The translations under genes and the position numbers were made by a program. The notes under the pieces are model-generated. The model was not told the origin of the DNA and did no database searches. It saw only the letters and a program-made list of their open reading frames with translations. From Clostridium sp. 1001271st1 H5 (GTDB lineage Bacteria > Bacillota > Clostridia > Lachnospirales > Lachnospiraceae): a stretch of 53,004 bases of DNA. This document shows, piece after piece, positions 41,281 to 49,253 of this stretch (positions within the stretch are counted from its first letter, which is position 1; each line of letters starts with the position of its first letter). The stretch covers positions 1 through 53,004 of the forward strand of contig NZ_SPHO01000031.1 of the NCBI RefSeq assembly GCF_005845215.1, in the 5' to 3' direction.

Positions 41281-42108
41281 TTAACCCTTTACACCGCCTT
41301 CAACCATGCCGGAAACAATTCTTTTTTGCAGCCCCAGAACCACTAAGATCAGAGGTAGGGAAGAGATAACCGCCGCCGCAGATATGACATGCCACGGAGT
41401 ATACGTTTCCGTTTCAAACATTGTGAGCGCAATCGTCACTGTTCTTGCTGCTTTGGACTGGTTCAGTACAGAGGCAAATATAAAGTTATTCCACACTGCC
41501 AAAAATGTGGTAATGCTGACCGTAAAAACACCTGGCATCACAAGAGGCATTATAATTTTTGTAAAAATCTCAAGTACCGAAGCGCCGTCAATCATGGCGC
41601 TTTCTTCTATTTCCATGGGTATGCTTTGAAAATAGCCTGTCAGCAGCCATACCGCGGAAGGAAGTTCCACTGCCGACAGAACCAACGCAAGCCCGGTCTT
41701 TGTGTTCAGCATTTTAAGATTGCTCATCATCTGATAAATCGGATTGAGCAGTGTAACCGGAGGCAGCAGTGAAACCGTCAAAATCAGTATAAGAATCAGC
41801 TTTTTTCCTCTAATTTGGATTCGAGCCAGAGAATAACTGGCCATTGAGGATGCGATTACCACCAGCAGCGTAGCTATTACGACAACAGATACACTGTTTA
41901 CCAAATACTCCCCAAAAGGCTGCGCCCTAAAAACATCCCTGTAATTGTCCAGAGAAATCTTATCTGGGAAAAAAACAGAGGGCACTGCAAACAATTCTCT
42001 CATGGATTTAAATGATCCTAAAGCAAGCCAGAAAAAAGGAAATGCAATCGCAATAATGAAAACCACCGTAAATATACCAGTGCCGATACTTCCTATTTTT
42101 TGTTTCAC
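41281..42108 (-). CDS. CUT1 sugar ABC transporter permease (MalG type)
   Basis: 275 residues with about six spans; EAA-type loop EESAMIDGASVLEIFTKIIMPLVMPGV and C-terminal RIVSGMVEGGVKG typical of MalG-like permeases. It starts 3 bases after the partner permease stop. No ATPase gene accompanies it. Substrate unknown; linked by position to the LysR-controlled oxidoreductase set. Confidence 0.91.
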   Translation of the reverse strand: MKQKIGSIGTGIFTVVFIIAIAFPFFWLALGSFKSMRELFAVPSVFFPDKISLDNYRDVFRAQPFGEYLVNSVSVVVIATLLVVIASSMASYSLARIQIRGKKLILILILTVSLLPPVTLLNPIYQMMSNLKMLNTKTGLALVLSAVELPSAVWLLTGYFQSIPMEIEESAMIDGASVLEIFTKIIMPLVMPGVFTVSITTFLAVWNNFIFASVLNQSKAARTVTIALTMFETETYTPWHVISAAAVISSLPLILVVLGLQKRIVSGMVEGGVKG

Positions 42109-42111
42109 GAC

Positions 42112-42990
42112 CTACACCTCCAATTTCGATCTCATGCCATCATAAAACAGGAATGCAATTCCAAGGGATACTACAAATGTTATTACAGCTAGCGTTGAGC
42201 CATATCCGTAATTACCAAAGGAAAAATACTGCTGCATCGTATACATCGTCAGACTTGTAGTCGCTGTTCCCGGACCTCCATTTGTCAGCACCTTAATCAG
42301 ATCATATATGCGAAAGCTGGAGATTGTCCTGAACATGATAGCCACTAAAAGCACCTGGCGAATACTGGGTATGGTAATATAGAAAAACTGCTTTATCTTT
42401 CCAGCGCCGTCAATGGATGCTGCCTCATAATATTCCAGAGGAACCATTTTTAATCCCGACAGCATCAAAAGCCCCATATACGGCGTCGTCTTCCATACAT
42501 CCGCAATAATAACGGACCAAAATGGGGTTCCCCTTCCGGTAATCCACGATGCCGGCGGAAGTCCGAGCATTTCTAGGATTTGATTGATGATTCCGTATGA
42601 CTCGGCAAACATATAGGACCACATAAGTCCAGAAACGATTGTGGGAATACACCAGGGTACAAGGATTGATCCGCACACAATGGACTTCCCGCGAAATTCC
42701 CGATTCATGATTAGTGCGCACACCATTCCAATAATCGTTTCAAGCACCACGGAAATCAGTGTGAAAAACACAGTAAAACGCAGTGACTGCCACATATTCC
42801 CATCAGACAGTACTTTTTTATAATTTGCAAGCCCAACCCATTTACCGCCGGTTGCAATGTTCTGAACACGCAGAGAATAAAAGCTTGTCTTCAACGTATT
42901 CAGAACAGGATATGCAACAAAGACAAGAAATAAAATCAGAGACGGTATCAAGAAGAGATATCCCATTATAATTCTTTTCCTTTTTTTCAT
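42112..42990 (-). CDS. CUT1 sugar ABC transporter permease (MalF type)
   Basis: 292 residues; N-terminal YLFLIPSLILFLVFVAYPVLNTLKTSFYS and EAA loop EAASIDGAGKIKQFFYITIPSIRQVL. Forms the permease pair with the next gene. About 80 bases separate it from the binding-protein gene upstream, including a small hairpin (43027-43054). Confidence 0.91.
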   Translation of the reverse strand: MKKRKRIIMGYLFLIPSLILFLVFVAYPVLNTLKTSFYSLRVQNIATGGKWVGLANYKKVLSDGNMWQSLRFTVFFTLISVVLETIIGMVCALIMNREFRGKSIVCGSILVPWCIPTIVSGLMWSYMFAESYGIINQILEMLGLPPASWITGRGTPFWSVIIADVWKTTPYMGLLMLSGLKMVPLEYYEAASIDGAGKIKQFFYITIPSIRQVLLVAIMFRTISSFRIYDLIKVLTNGGPGTATTSLTMYTMQQYFSFGNYGYGSTLAVITFVVSLGIAFLFYDGMRSKLEV

Positions 42991-43026
42991 TATCTATCTT
43001 CACTCCCTTTTCTTTCTTCATCCCCG

Positions 43027-43054
43027 GCGGTTATGAGTTGTACCCGCATACCGC
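43027..43054 (-). repeat. Hairpin between binding-protein and permease genes
   Basis: Arms GCGGT(T)ATG and CATACCGC with a single bulge. It lies about 20 bases after the binding-protein stop and may favour binding-protein expression. Confidence 0.4.
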
Positions 43055-43071
43055 ATTTAGGTCAGAATCCT

Positions 43072-44418
43072 TTAACGGCTGTAAATCTCCGCTTCTGTCT
43101 CCTGAAGTTCATCAAACACTGCATCAAGTTCTCCTTCGCCAGTCAGAACCTTGGTTACAGCCTGTTGAAGCCCGGCTGAAACCTCTTCATAGTAAGCGGA
43201 GCCCGGACGGTTGCGGCAGGACTTTGCGTAATTGATTAGTTCCGCCATGTCCGGTACTTCCTTAATCATTTCAGGATTTTCATATACAGAAGCACGTGCA
43301 GGCATTTTTCCACCCATCAAAGCGCCTTTCAGCATGGCATCCTCACTTGTCCAGTAACGAACAAGCAGCTTTGCCTCCTCTTTATGACTGGAAAATGCTG
43401 AAATACCAATGTTCCAGCCTCCGTTACAGTTATACTGCATCATATCAGGTGTACCTGCCGGAAGTTCTGCTACCTTCACTTTACCAGCTACAGAAGACTG
43501 CTCCGGGTCGTTCGCTGCTGCCAGTGCTGCCGACCAGTCTCTTATATATAAAACCTGTCCTGCAAAGAACGCAGCCTTTACATCCTTAGACATCATTCCC
43601 AAAATTCCGTCTATCGCAACATTTTCATCTAAGATTTTCTTCATTGATGCTACTCCGGCTTTTACCTCTTCTGTATTAAATGTAGGCTGTCCAGCCTCAT
43701 CCAGAACGCTTCCGCCATAATTCCAGATATGCTCCAATGCGCAGCAGGTTAATGCTTCTGCATTCTGCCATGCGGCTGCGTATCCGTATACTCCTGGTTC
43801 CCCGGCCATTACAATCTTGCTCTGTTCAATTAACTCATCCCAGGTCTTTGCCGGTTCAAATCCGTACTTTTCCAAAAGGTCTGCCCGATAAAGCATAGCT
43901 CCCGTATTTAAAAAGGTGGGCATACACACCAGAGAGCCATTAACACGGCAGCCATCCAAAGCTCCCTGTGTAAAATCTTTTAACTCTTCTTCGGTATAAA
44001 TGTCATCCAACGGCTCCAGCCATCCGGCTGATGCAAACATTTCCGGCCAGGTACAGTCAATCAAAAAAGCATCCATGCTGTCATCCTTTGCCTGTAAAAC
44101 CGTACTTAGAGTGCGGACACGATCAGAAGAGCCGGCCGGCATTTCCACAACCTCAACTGTAATCCACGGATACAGCTCCTCAAAAGCTTCCACCTTTGCC
44201 TCATTCGCTCCATTTGTAGCGGAATCAGAATAAAGTGTAATGGTAACAGGTTTATGCTCCTCCTGTGCCTGCGTTGCCGCTTCATCCTTCTCTTCTGCTG
44301 CTGTCTGGGCTGCCGCCTCTGTTTTTGCCTCAATCGGCGCCTGCGCTGAAGAACATCCGGCAAGTGCTGTCATACATACCATACTGACGGCTGTGACCAC
44401 TGATAACGTTTTTTTCAT
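43072..44418 (-). CDS. Extracellular sugar-binding lipoprotein
   Basis: 448 residues. Signal peptide KKTLSVVTAVSMVCMTALAG with lipobox LAGC, Ala/Glu/Thr-rich tether, mature start VTITLYSDSATNGANEAKVEAFEELYPWITVEVVE. Typical CUT1 features follow (DAFLIDCTWPEMFASAGWLEPLDD, FLNTGAMLYRADLLEKYGFEPAKTWDELIE). First gene of the transporter unit, with a good promoter upstream. Confidence 0.9.
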   Translation of the reverse strand: MKKTLSVVTAVSMVCMTALAGCSSAQAPIEAKTEAAAQTAAEEKDEAATQAQEEHKPVTITLYSDSATNGANEAKVEAFEELYPWITVEVVEMPAGSSDRVRTLSTVLQAKDDSMDAFLIDCTWPEMFASAGWLEPLDDIYTEEELKDFTQGALDGCRVNGSLVCMPTFLNTGAMLYRADLLEKYGFEPAKTWDELIEQSKIVMAGEPGVYGYAAAWQNAEALTCCALEHIWNYGGSVLDEAGQPTFNTEEVKAGVASMKKILDENVAIDGILGMMSKDVKAAFFAGQVLYIRDWSAALAAANDPEQSSVAGKVKVAELPAGTPDMMQYNCNGGWNIGISAFSSHKEEAKLLVRYWTSEDAMLKGALMGGKMPARASVYENPEMIKEVPDMAELINYAKSCRNRPGSAYYEEVSAGLQQAVTKVLTGEGELDAVFDELQETEAEIYSR

Positions 44419-44509
44419 TATAACTGACCTCCTATTAAGCAGTTTATTACCCCAGAATAATTCAGGACGAAGAGCATCTCATCCTGTCATTCCTAGCGGT
44501 TATGGCATT

Positions 44510-44538
44510 ATTATATTCCGATGAACACCTTAATGCAA
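44510..44538 (-). promoter_or_regulatory. Promoter of the 41-44 kb transporter operon
   Basis: Minus-strand TTGCAT, 17-base spacer, TATAAT, about 90 bases before the binding-protein ATG. Confidence 0.6.
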
Positions 44539-44555
44539 ATTCGATATCTCGATAT

Positions 44556-44579
44556 TACTATTAGCAAAATCTAATAGTA
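44556..44579. promoter_or_regulatory. Perfect inverted repeat upstream of the transporter promoter
   Basis: 9-bp arms TACTATTAG (44556-44564) and CTAATAGTA (44571-44579) around CAAAAT, 18 bases upstream of the -35. Next to it, CGATAT occurs twice in direct orientation. Position suits an activator, for example the LysR protein. Beyond it, 44646-44906 holds no gene I can support. Confidence 0.5.
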
Positions 44580-44594
44580 GCTTCTGTCTGTCCA

Positions 44595-44645
44595 CGAAAA
44601 AAAAAGAAAGAGAATCTCTTGAAATTCAAGAACATTCTCTTTCTT
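44595..44645 (-). terminator. Terminator of the ribose-type operon
   Basis: 12-bp perfect arms AAGAAAGAGAAT and ATTCTCTTTCTT with an inner CTTGAA/TTCAAG stem; the minus strand continues with nine T's. It is about 260 bases past the DeoR stop; the intervening sequence carries no gene I can support. Confidence 0.8.
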
Positions 44646-44906
44646 AAACTTAACCGCATTAGAGGCTTCGCGTATGATTGCGGATAAAAGCATCTCCGCA
44701 GGCACGCTCTGTTTAATGGCACCAGAACTGCTGTCCTCACTGCAACAAAAGGTGTACGGGTTACGACCATGCAGCATCTCGAATCAAGATTAGGAGAGGA
44801 TTGGACCGGAGAGGTATCCTTGTCAAAATCGAAGCATCCACAAACCGTATTACATGCTCAGAACACAGTATTGGTACTGCTGCTGTTCCATGGGCTTATC
44901 CTTTAC

Positions 44907-45608
44907 CTATGTATCTTCTTCCTCCGTAATCAGTATCGCCTCCCCCAATTCAAACACCTTGGAAAAGGCATACTTATTCTTCTTGGATGTATCCATCAAT
45001 ACATAAACCACCTTTGAATGGTCTTTGACAATTACCTTTTTCCTGGCCTCCCTGTCATCATAGGTGTAGATGCCTCCGTCCGGAATATATCCGTTGGCGC
45101 CAATGAACGCCTTATCAAAATACATGTCGGATATCATCTTTTCCGTCAGGGCGCCCAGTACGGATTCCAAATCATCCCTCACCTCTCCCCCCAGCAGGAT
45201 ACACTTTGCGTTCTTGATGGGCAGATTGTCCAGCAGCTCCGTACTGCTGGAAACAATGGTGATTCGTTTTCCCTGGAGATATTTGAGCATCCCCACCGTG
45301 GTGGTGCCTGAATCCACATAAACGCAGTCTCCGTCCTCCACCAGGGCGGCCGCCTTCCTGGCAATGACCTCCTTTTCCTCGCTGTGAATCAGTTTTTTCT
45401 TGACCACAGGTTCGTCGAAGTCCTCCACCTTATATTTAACCGCGCCTCCGCGCATCACAATGACGCTGCCCTCCTGTTCCAGAGCAGCAACATCCCTGCG
45501 CACAGTGGACAGCGAAATGCCAAGTTCTGCCGCCAGGTCTTTTATATAAGAGATGTCCCTCTTTTTAATGCTTTTCAGTATCTCTTCTTTTCTCAACTCA
45601 GGAACCAT
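44907..45608 (-). CDS. DeoR-family regulator of the ribose-type operon
   Basis: 233 residues. Helix-turn-helix EEILKSIKKRDISYIKDLAAELGISLSTVRRDVAALEQEGSVIVMRGGAVKY, then the sugar-phosphate-sensing domain (DCVYVDSGTTTVGMLKYLQGKRITIVSSSTELLDNLP, ILLGGEVRDDLESVLG, KAFIGANGYIPDGGIYTY). The start MVPELRKEE follows a GGGGTAAG site. It is the last gene of the ribose-type run but also has its own promoter and two tandem upstream motif copies that recur before the operon promoter. Confidence 0.9.
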   Translation of the reverse strand: MVPELRKEEILKSIKKRDISYIKDLAAELGISLSTVRRDVAALEQEGSVIVMRGGAVKYKVEDFDEPVVKKKLIHSEEKEVIARKAAALVEDGDCVYVDSGTTTVGMLKYLQGKRITIVSSSTELLDNLPIKNAKCILLGGEVRDDLESVLGALTEKMISDMYFDKAFIGANGYIPDGGIYTYDDREARKKVIVKDHSKVVYVLMDTSKKNKYAFSKVFELGEAILITEEEDT

Positions 45609-45662
45609 ATGCTTACCCCGTTGTTTCAATCCATGCACATTTTGCCGAACTGTAATACTCCT

Positions 45663-45692
45663 ATTATACCAAAGGGCCTGTCCTTAGTTCAA
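45663..45692 (-). promoter_or_regulatory. Promoter of the DeoR gene
   Basis: Minus-strand TTGAAC, 18-base spacer, TATAAT, about 55 bases before the start codon. Confidence 0.6.
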
Positions 45693-45693
45693 C

Positions 45694-45731
45694 CATATTT
45701 TTTGCATTTTCTGTCATATTTTTTCACTTTT
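45694..45731. promoter_or_regulatory. Tandem candidate DeoR operators
   Basis: CATATTTTTTGCATTTT (45694-45710) and CATATTTTTTCACTTTT (45715-45731), 21 bases apart, directly upstream of the DeoR promoter. The core ATATTTTTTCA also occurs at 51399 and 51537 upstream of the operon promoter. Confidence 0.5.
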
Positions 45732-45757
45732 GTCCATGGGCAGGCTGCAAACAGGAT

Positions 45758-46693
45758 TCAGACACCGGGAACCAGGCTTTCATCTATCTCGTTTAAACAG
45801 GGCATGGCCTCCTGGGCTCCTATCTTTGTCACAGTTACGGAGGCTGCCCTGGCTGCAAAGCAGCAGGCCCGGCGGTCCGTCATACCTTTATATTTCCCAT
45901 AGGCAAATGCTCCTATATAGGAGTCCCCTGCCCCGGTGCTCTCCGTCACATGCTCCACCTTTACGGGTTCAATGGATACCGTTTCTTCCTTACCCAACAG
46001 CATGCTGCCCTTGGAACCCAGGGTGACAATGACAGTACCCTCTGTCAGCTGGCTCAGCCTGTCTGCATGGGCCCTGACCATTTCCCCATCCGTTATGTCT
46101 ACTCCGGCGTAAAAGGACGCCTCTGTCTCATTGACTATCAGGCAGTCCACCAGCTTAAGCACTTCCCTGTCCAATTCCTTGGCCGGAGCAGCATTCAGTA
46201 TGGTGTATACATGATACTGTTTTGCCTTGCGGATAATATGCTCCACCACATTGGTGGGAATCTCAAGCTGGAGAATGATGATTCTGCTGTTCCTGACCAG
46301 TTCATCCAATCCGTCTATTTCCCTGGCCGTGATATCAAAATTGGCGCCTGTGATGATGGAAGCATACACAGTCCCATCCTCCAGGGCGTGGACCACGCCC
46401 ACTCCCGTGGGGCTGCTGCTCCTGCCGATGCAGGAACAGTCCACGCCGTAATCTCTTAACTTTTCCACCAGTGTATCGCCAAAGGAATCCCTCCCCACCT
46501 TGCCGACCATAATGGTATCAATTCCCAGTTTGGCGCACTGCACTGCCTGGTTGGCGCCCTTTCCTCCTCCGGAATAGGTTATGCTGTCAGCCGTGTATGT
46601 CTCCCCTAAAAAAGGCATACGCTTCTGCTTCATGATAATATCATAGTTAAGGCTGCCGATAACACAAATGTAATCTCTCTTGCAATCTCTCAT
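45758..46693 (-). CDS. rbsK: Ribokinase-like PfkB carbohydrate kinase
   Basis: 311-residue PfkB-family kinase, phosphorylating ribose or a related sugar at the 5 position. Family signatures: KQKRMPFLGETYTADSITYSGGGKGANQAVQCAKLG at the N-terminus and the catalytic TESTGAGDSYIGAFAYGKYKG near the C-terminus with the base Asp in GAGD. The start MRDCKRDYICVIG is preferred over one five codons earlier, with GGGGGTGG upstream. It follows rbsC by 21 bases. Confidence 0.9.
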   Translation of the reverse strand: MRDCKRDYICVIGSLNYDIIMKQKRMPFLGETYTADSITYSGGGKGANQAVQCAKLGIDTIMVGKVGRDSFGDTLVEKLRDYGVDCSCIGRSSSPTGVGVVHALEDGTVYASIITGANFDITAREIDGLDELVRNSRIIILQLEIPTNVVEHIIRKAKQYHVYTILNAAPAKELDREVLKLVDCLIVNETEASFYAGVDITDGEMVRAHADRLSQLTEGTVIVTLGSKGSMLLGKEETVSIEPVKVEHVTESTGAGDSYIGAFAYGKYKGMTDRRACCFAARAASVTVTKIGAQEAMPCLNEIDESLVPGV

Positions 46694-46714
46694 TGTTGCC
46701 ACCCCCACATGCGG

Positions 46715-47689
46715 TTATTCTGCCTTTGCCTTTTTATTCAGTCTCATGGCTGCCAGTTTTTCCTGGATTACATCCACGTATACCGCAAATACTATGATAA
46801 GACCTGTGGCGATATACTGCCAGAATGTATCCACACCGCAGACCACCAGCCCCACCTTAAGGGCCTGGAGAAGGATTGCACCCAGAAACGTGCCTATGAT
46901 GCTGCCCTTACCGCCGGCCAGGCTGGTGCCTCCGATGGCCGCCGCCGCAATGGCATTGGTTTCGTAGCTGGCTCCTGCAGCCGGCTCGCCGGTTCCCAGC
47001 TTTGCCAGCATGACCATTCCTGCAAAAGCAACGCAGACACCGCAGATAGCATAGGCCATGATTTTATTGAAGTCCACATTGACGCCTGACAGGCGCGTGG
47101 CCTCCTCATTGCTCCCAATGGAGTACAGATAGGTGCCGAACTTCGTGTGCTTCAGCAGGATATAGGCTGCCACGGTCACAATCAGGAACAGAATCATGGA
47201 TGAAGACAGGGTGCCGATTACATCGCCGTCCATGATATCCCTGAAGTTCTGGGGAATGTTAAGCACAGGCCATCCTCCCGTTATCAGGTAGGCAACGCCT
47301 CTGTACACAGACATCATGCCCAGGGTTGCCACAAAAGGCTGCAGCTTCATCTTAGCCACAAGGATTCCATTGACAAGCCCCAGTACAAACCCTATGGCTG
47401 CGCCTGCAAATACAGCCGCAAAGGGATTCAGTCCCATGACCAGGAAATTACCCACGCTTACAATTACAATAGCCAGTGTGGAGCCCACTGTCAAGTCGAT
47501 TCCGGCCGTAATGATGACCAGGGTCATACCAATGGCCAGAAGGCCGTTGATAACGGACTGGTCCAGGATATCAAGCAGGTTGGACGGCGAAAAGTAAATG
47601 GGCTGTATGACCCCAAACACCACCATGATTACAGCCAGCGCAGCAACTACTTCTAATTCCCTTGAAAACTTCTTAATCATATTCTTCAT
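46715..47689 (-). CDS. rbsC: Ribose-type ABC transporter permease
   Basis: 324-residue BPD_transp_2 permease with about nine to ten hydrophobic segments. Typical RbsC segments: VINGLLAIGMTLVIITAGIDLTVGS, GLVNGILVAKMKLQPFVATLGMMSVYRG, GSNEEATRLSGVNV, AAIGGTSLAGGKGSIIGTFLGAIL. GGAGG lies six bases before the ATG; only two bases separate it from rbsA. Confidence 0.94.
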   Translation of the reverse strand: MKNMIKKFSRELEVVAALAVIMVVFGVIQPIYFSPSNLLDILDQSVINGLLAIGMTLVIITAGIDLTVGSTLAIVIVSVGNFLVMGLNPFAAVFAGAAIGFVLGLVNGILVAKMKLQPFVATLGMMSVYRGVAYLITGGWPVLNIPQNFRDIMDGDVIGTLSSSMILFLIVTVAAYILLKHTKFGTYLYSIGSNEEATRLSGVNVDFNKIMAYAICGVCVAFAGMVMLAKLGTGEPAAGASYETNAIAAAAIGGTSLAGGKGSIIGTFLGAILLQALKVGLVVCGVDTFWQYIATGLIIVFAVYVDVIQEKLAAMRLNKKAKAE

Positions 47690-47691
47690 AG

Positions 47692-49179
47692 TCAGCCTCC
47701 CATCGCAAAACTCATTATGACTTCTTCATTCAGTTCGTCATGGTTCAGAAATCCCATGATTTTTCCTTCCCTCATGACCACGACCCTGTCGCTCATGCCA
47801 ATCACCTCCGGCAGCTCTGAGGACACCATGATAATGGCCTTTCCTCCTGCTACCAGCTCCTCCATCAGGCGGTAGATTTCCGCCTTGGCCCCCACGTCGA
47901 TACCCTTTGTGGGCTCGTCAAATATAATGATATCGGCATCCGTGGCCATCCACTTTGCGATAATGACTTTCTGGGCATTTCCGCCGCTCAGGCTCTCTGT
48001 CAGGTAATCCGGATCCGCCGGGTGCAGGTTCATTTCCCCGGTGTAATACATACAATTGTCGTATATTTTCCTGGCGTTCACAAAGCCTCTGGTGCAGAAA
48101 CGGTTCATGGAAGCCAGGGCCATGTTGCGGGCATTTGTAAAGTTTTTTACAAAGCCCTGGGTCTTCCTGTTCTCAGGTATCAGCCCCAGACTGTACCGAA
48201 GGGCATCCTTCGGACTCCTAATGTCCGCCTTTTTACCTTTTATGTAAACTTCCCCGCTGGTATAGGGGTCAGCGCCGAATATGGCGCGCATCACATCTGT
48301 TCTCTTGGAACCCACCAGCCCTGCAAAGGATAAAATCTCGCCCCTGTGGAGTTCAAAGCTTATGTGTTCAAACACGCCGTTTCTGCACAGGTCCCTGACC
48401 TCCAGCACCACCTCCCGGGAAGCGCACAGCGGATTGTTCCTTACAGCATAGGCGGACACGTCTCTCCCTACCATGTGGCGTATCAGCTCTTCCTTGGATG
48501 TCTCCTTCATGTTCAGGGTGGTGATGTATCTTCCGTCACGCAGGATACTGGCCCTGTCCGCAATGGCGAACACCTCATCCAGACGGTGGGTGATGTATAA
48601 AATAGTGATGCCCTGGGCCTTCAGCTCCATAATCATCTTAAGCAGGCGGTCCACCTCACGGTCTGTCAGGGCAGAGGTGGGCTCGTCAAAGGAAATGATT
48701 CTGGCATTGTGGAACAGGGCCTTGGCAATCAATATCATCTGCATCTCACCGGTGCTTAGGGAGTTCACCCGGTCCCTGCTCCGGAACTTGCATCCCAGCT
48801 TTTCCAGAATGACATCCGTCTTCCTGTACATGGCGTCATAGTCCACCAGGAATCCCCTGGTCACCTCATAGCCAAGGGCGATATTCTGCCCAACCGTCAG
48901 CTCCGTCACAAGGTTTACCTCCTGATGCACCTTGGCAATGCCAAATTCAATGGCATCATTGGCATTCTTAAAGTCCACCTTTCCCCCGTCAATCTCCACG
49001 CATCCATCATACTCCGGGTATATGCCGTGAAGGATATTGAGAAGGGTGGATTTACCTGCGCCGTTTTCCCCCAGAAGGGCGTGTATCTCCCCTTTGTCCA
49101 CTGTAAAATCCACATTGTCCAGCGCCTTATTGCCGGGGAACTGCTTTGTTATATTGGAAAAATGTATCATTGTCGCCAT
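47692..49179 (-). CDS. rbsA: Ribose-type ABC transporter ATP-binding protein
   Basis: 495-residue double ATPase of the CUT2 class. First half: Walker A GENGAGKST, signature LSTGEMQ, Walker B ARIISFDEPTSALTD. Second half: degenerate Walker A region AGLVGSKRTDVMRAIFG, signature LSGGNAQKV, Walker B IIIFDEPTKGIDVGAKAEIY. This asymmetric pair is normal for RbsA. Works with RbsC and RbsB. Confidence 0.95.
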   Translation of the reverse strand: MATMIHFSNITKQFPGNKALDNVDFTVDKGEIHALLGENGAGKSTLLNILHGIYPEYDGCVEIDGGKVDFKNANDAIEFGIAKVHQEVNLVTELTVGQNIALGYEVTRGFLVDYDAMYRKTDVILEKLGCKFRSRDRVNSLSTGEMQMILIAKALFHNARIISFDEPTSALTDREVDRLLKMIMELKAQGITILYITHRLDEVFAIADRASILRDGRYITTLNMKETSKEELIRHMVGRDVSAYAVRNNPLCASREVVLEVRDLCRNGVFEHISFELHRGEILSFAGLVGSKRTDVMRAIFGADPYTSGEVYIKGKKADIRSPKDALRYSLGLIPENRKTQGFVKNFTNARNMALASMNRFCTRGFVNARKIYDNCMYYTGEMNLHPADPDYLTESLSGGNAQKVIIAKWMATDADIIIFDEPTKGIDVGAKAEIYRLMEELVAGGKAIIMVSSELPEVIGMSDRVVVMREGKIMGFLNHDELNEEVIMSFAMGG

Positions 49180-49200
49180 ATTTTATCCCCTCTTTGAAAT

Positions 49201-49230
49201 ATCAGCCAGGGGTTTGACCCTCTGGCTGAT
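49201..49230 (-). repeat. Hairpin between rbsB and rbsA
   Basis: 9-bp perfect arms ATCAGCCAG / CTGGCTGAT plus inner GGG/CCC pairing, about 25 bases after the rbsB stop, without a strong T-run. Likely raises rbsB relative to rbsA. Confidence 0.55.
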
Positions 49231-49253
49231 GATGGTTACCATGCTGTCTTTGT

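Noticed and set aside
44571..44777. Minus-strand 68-70 residue open frames
   Set aside because: They read through the long hairpin terminator, have no plausible ribosome site and match no family I know.
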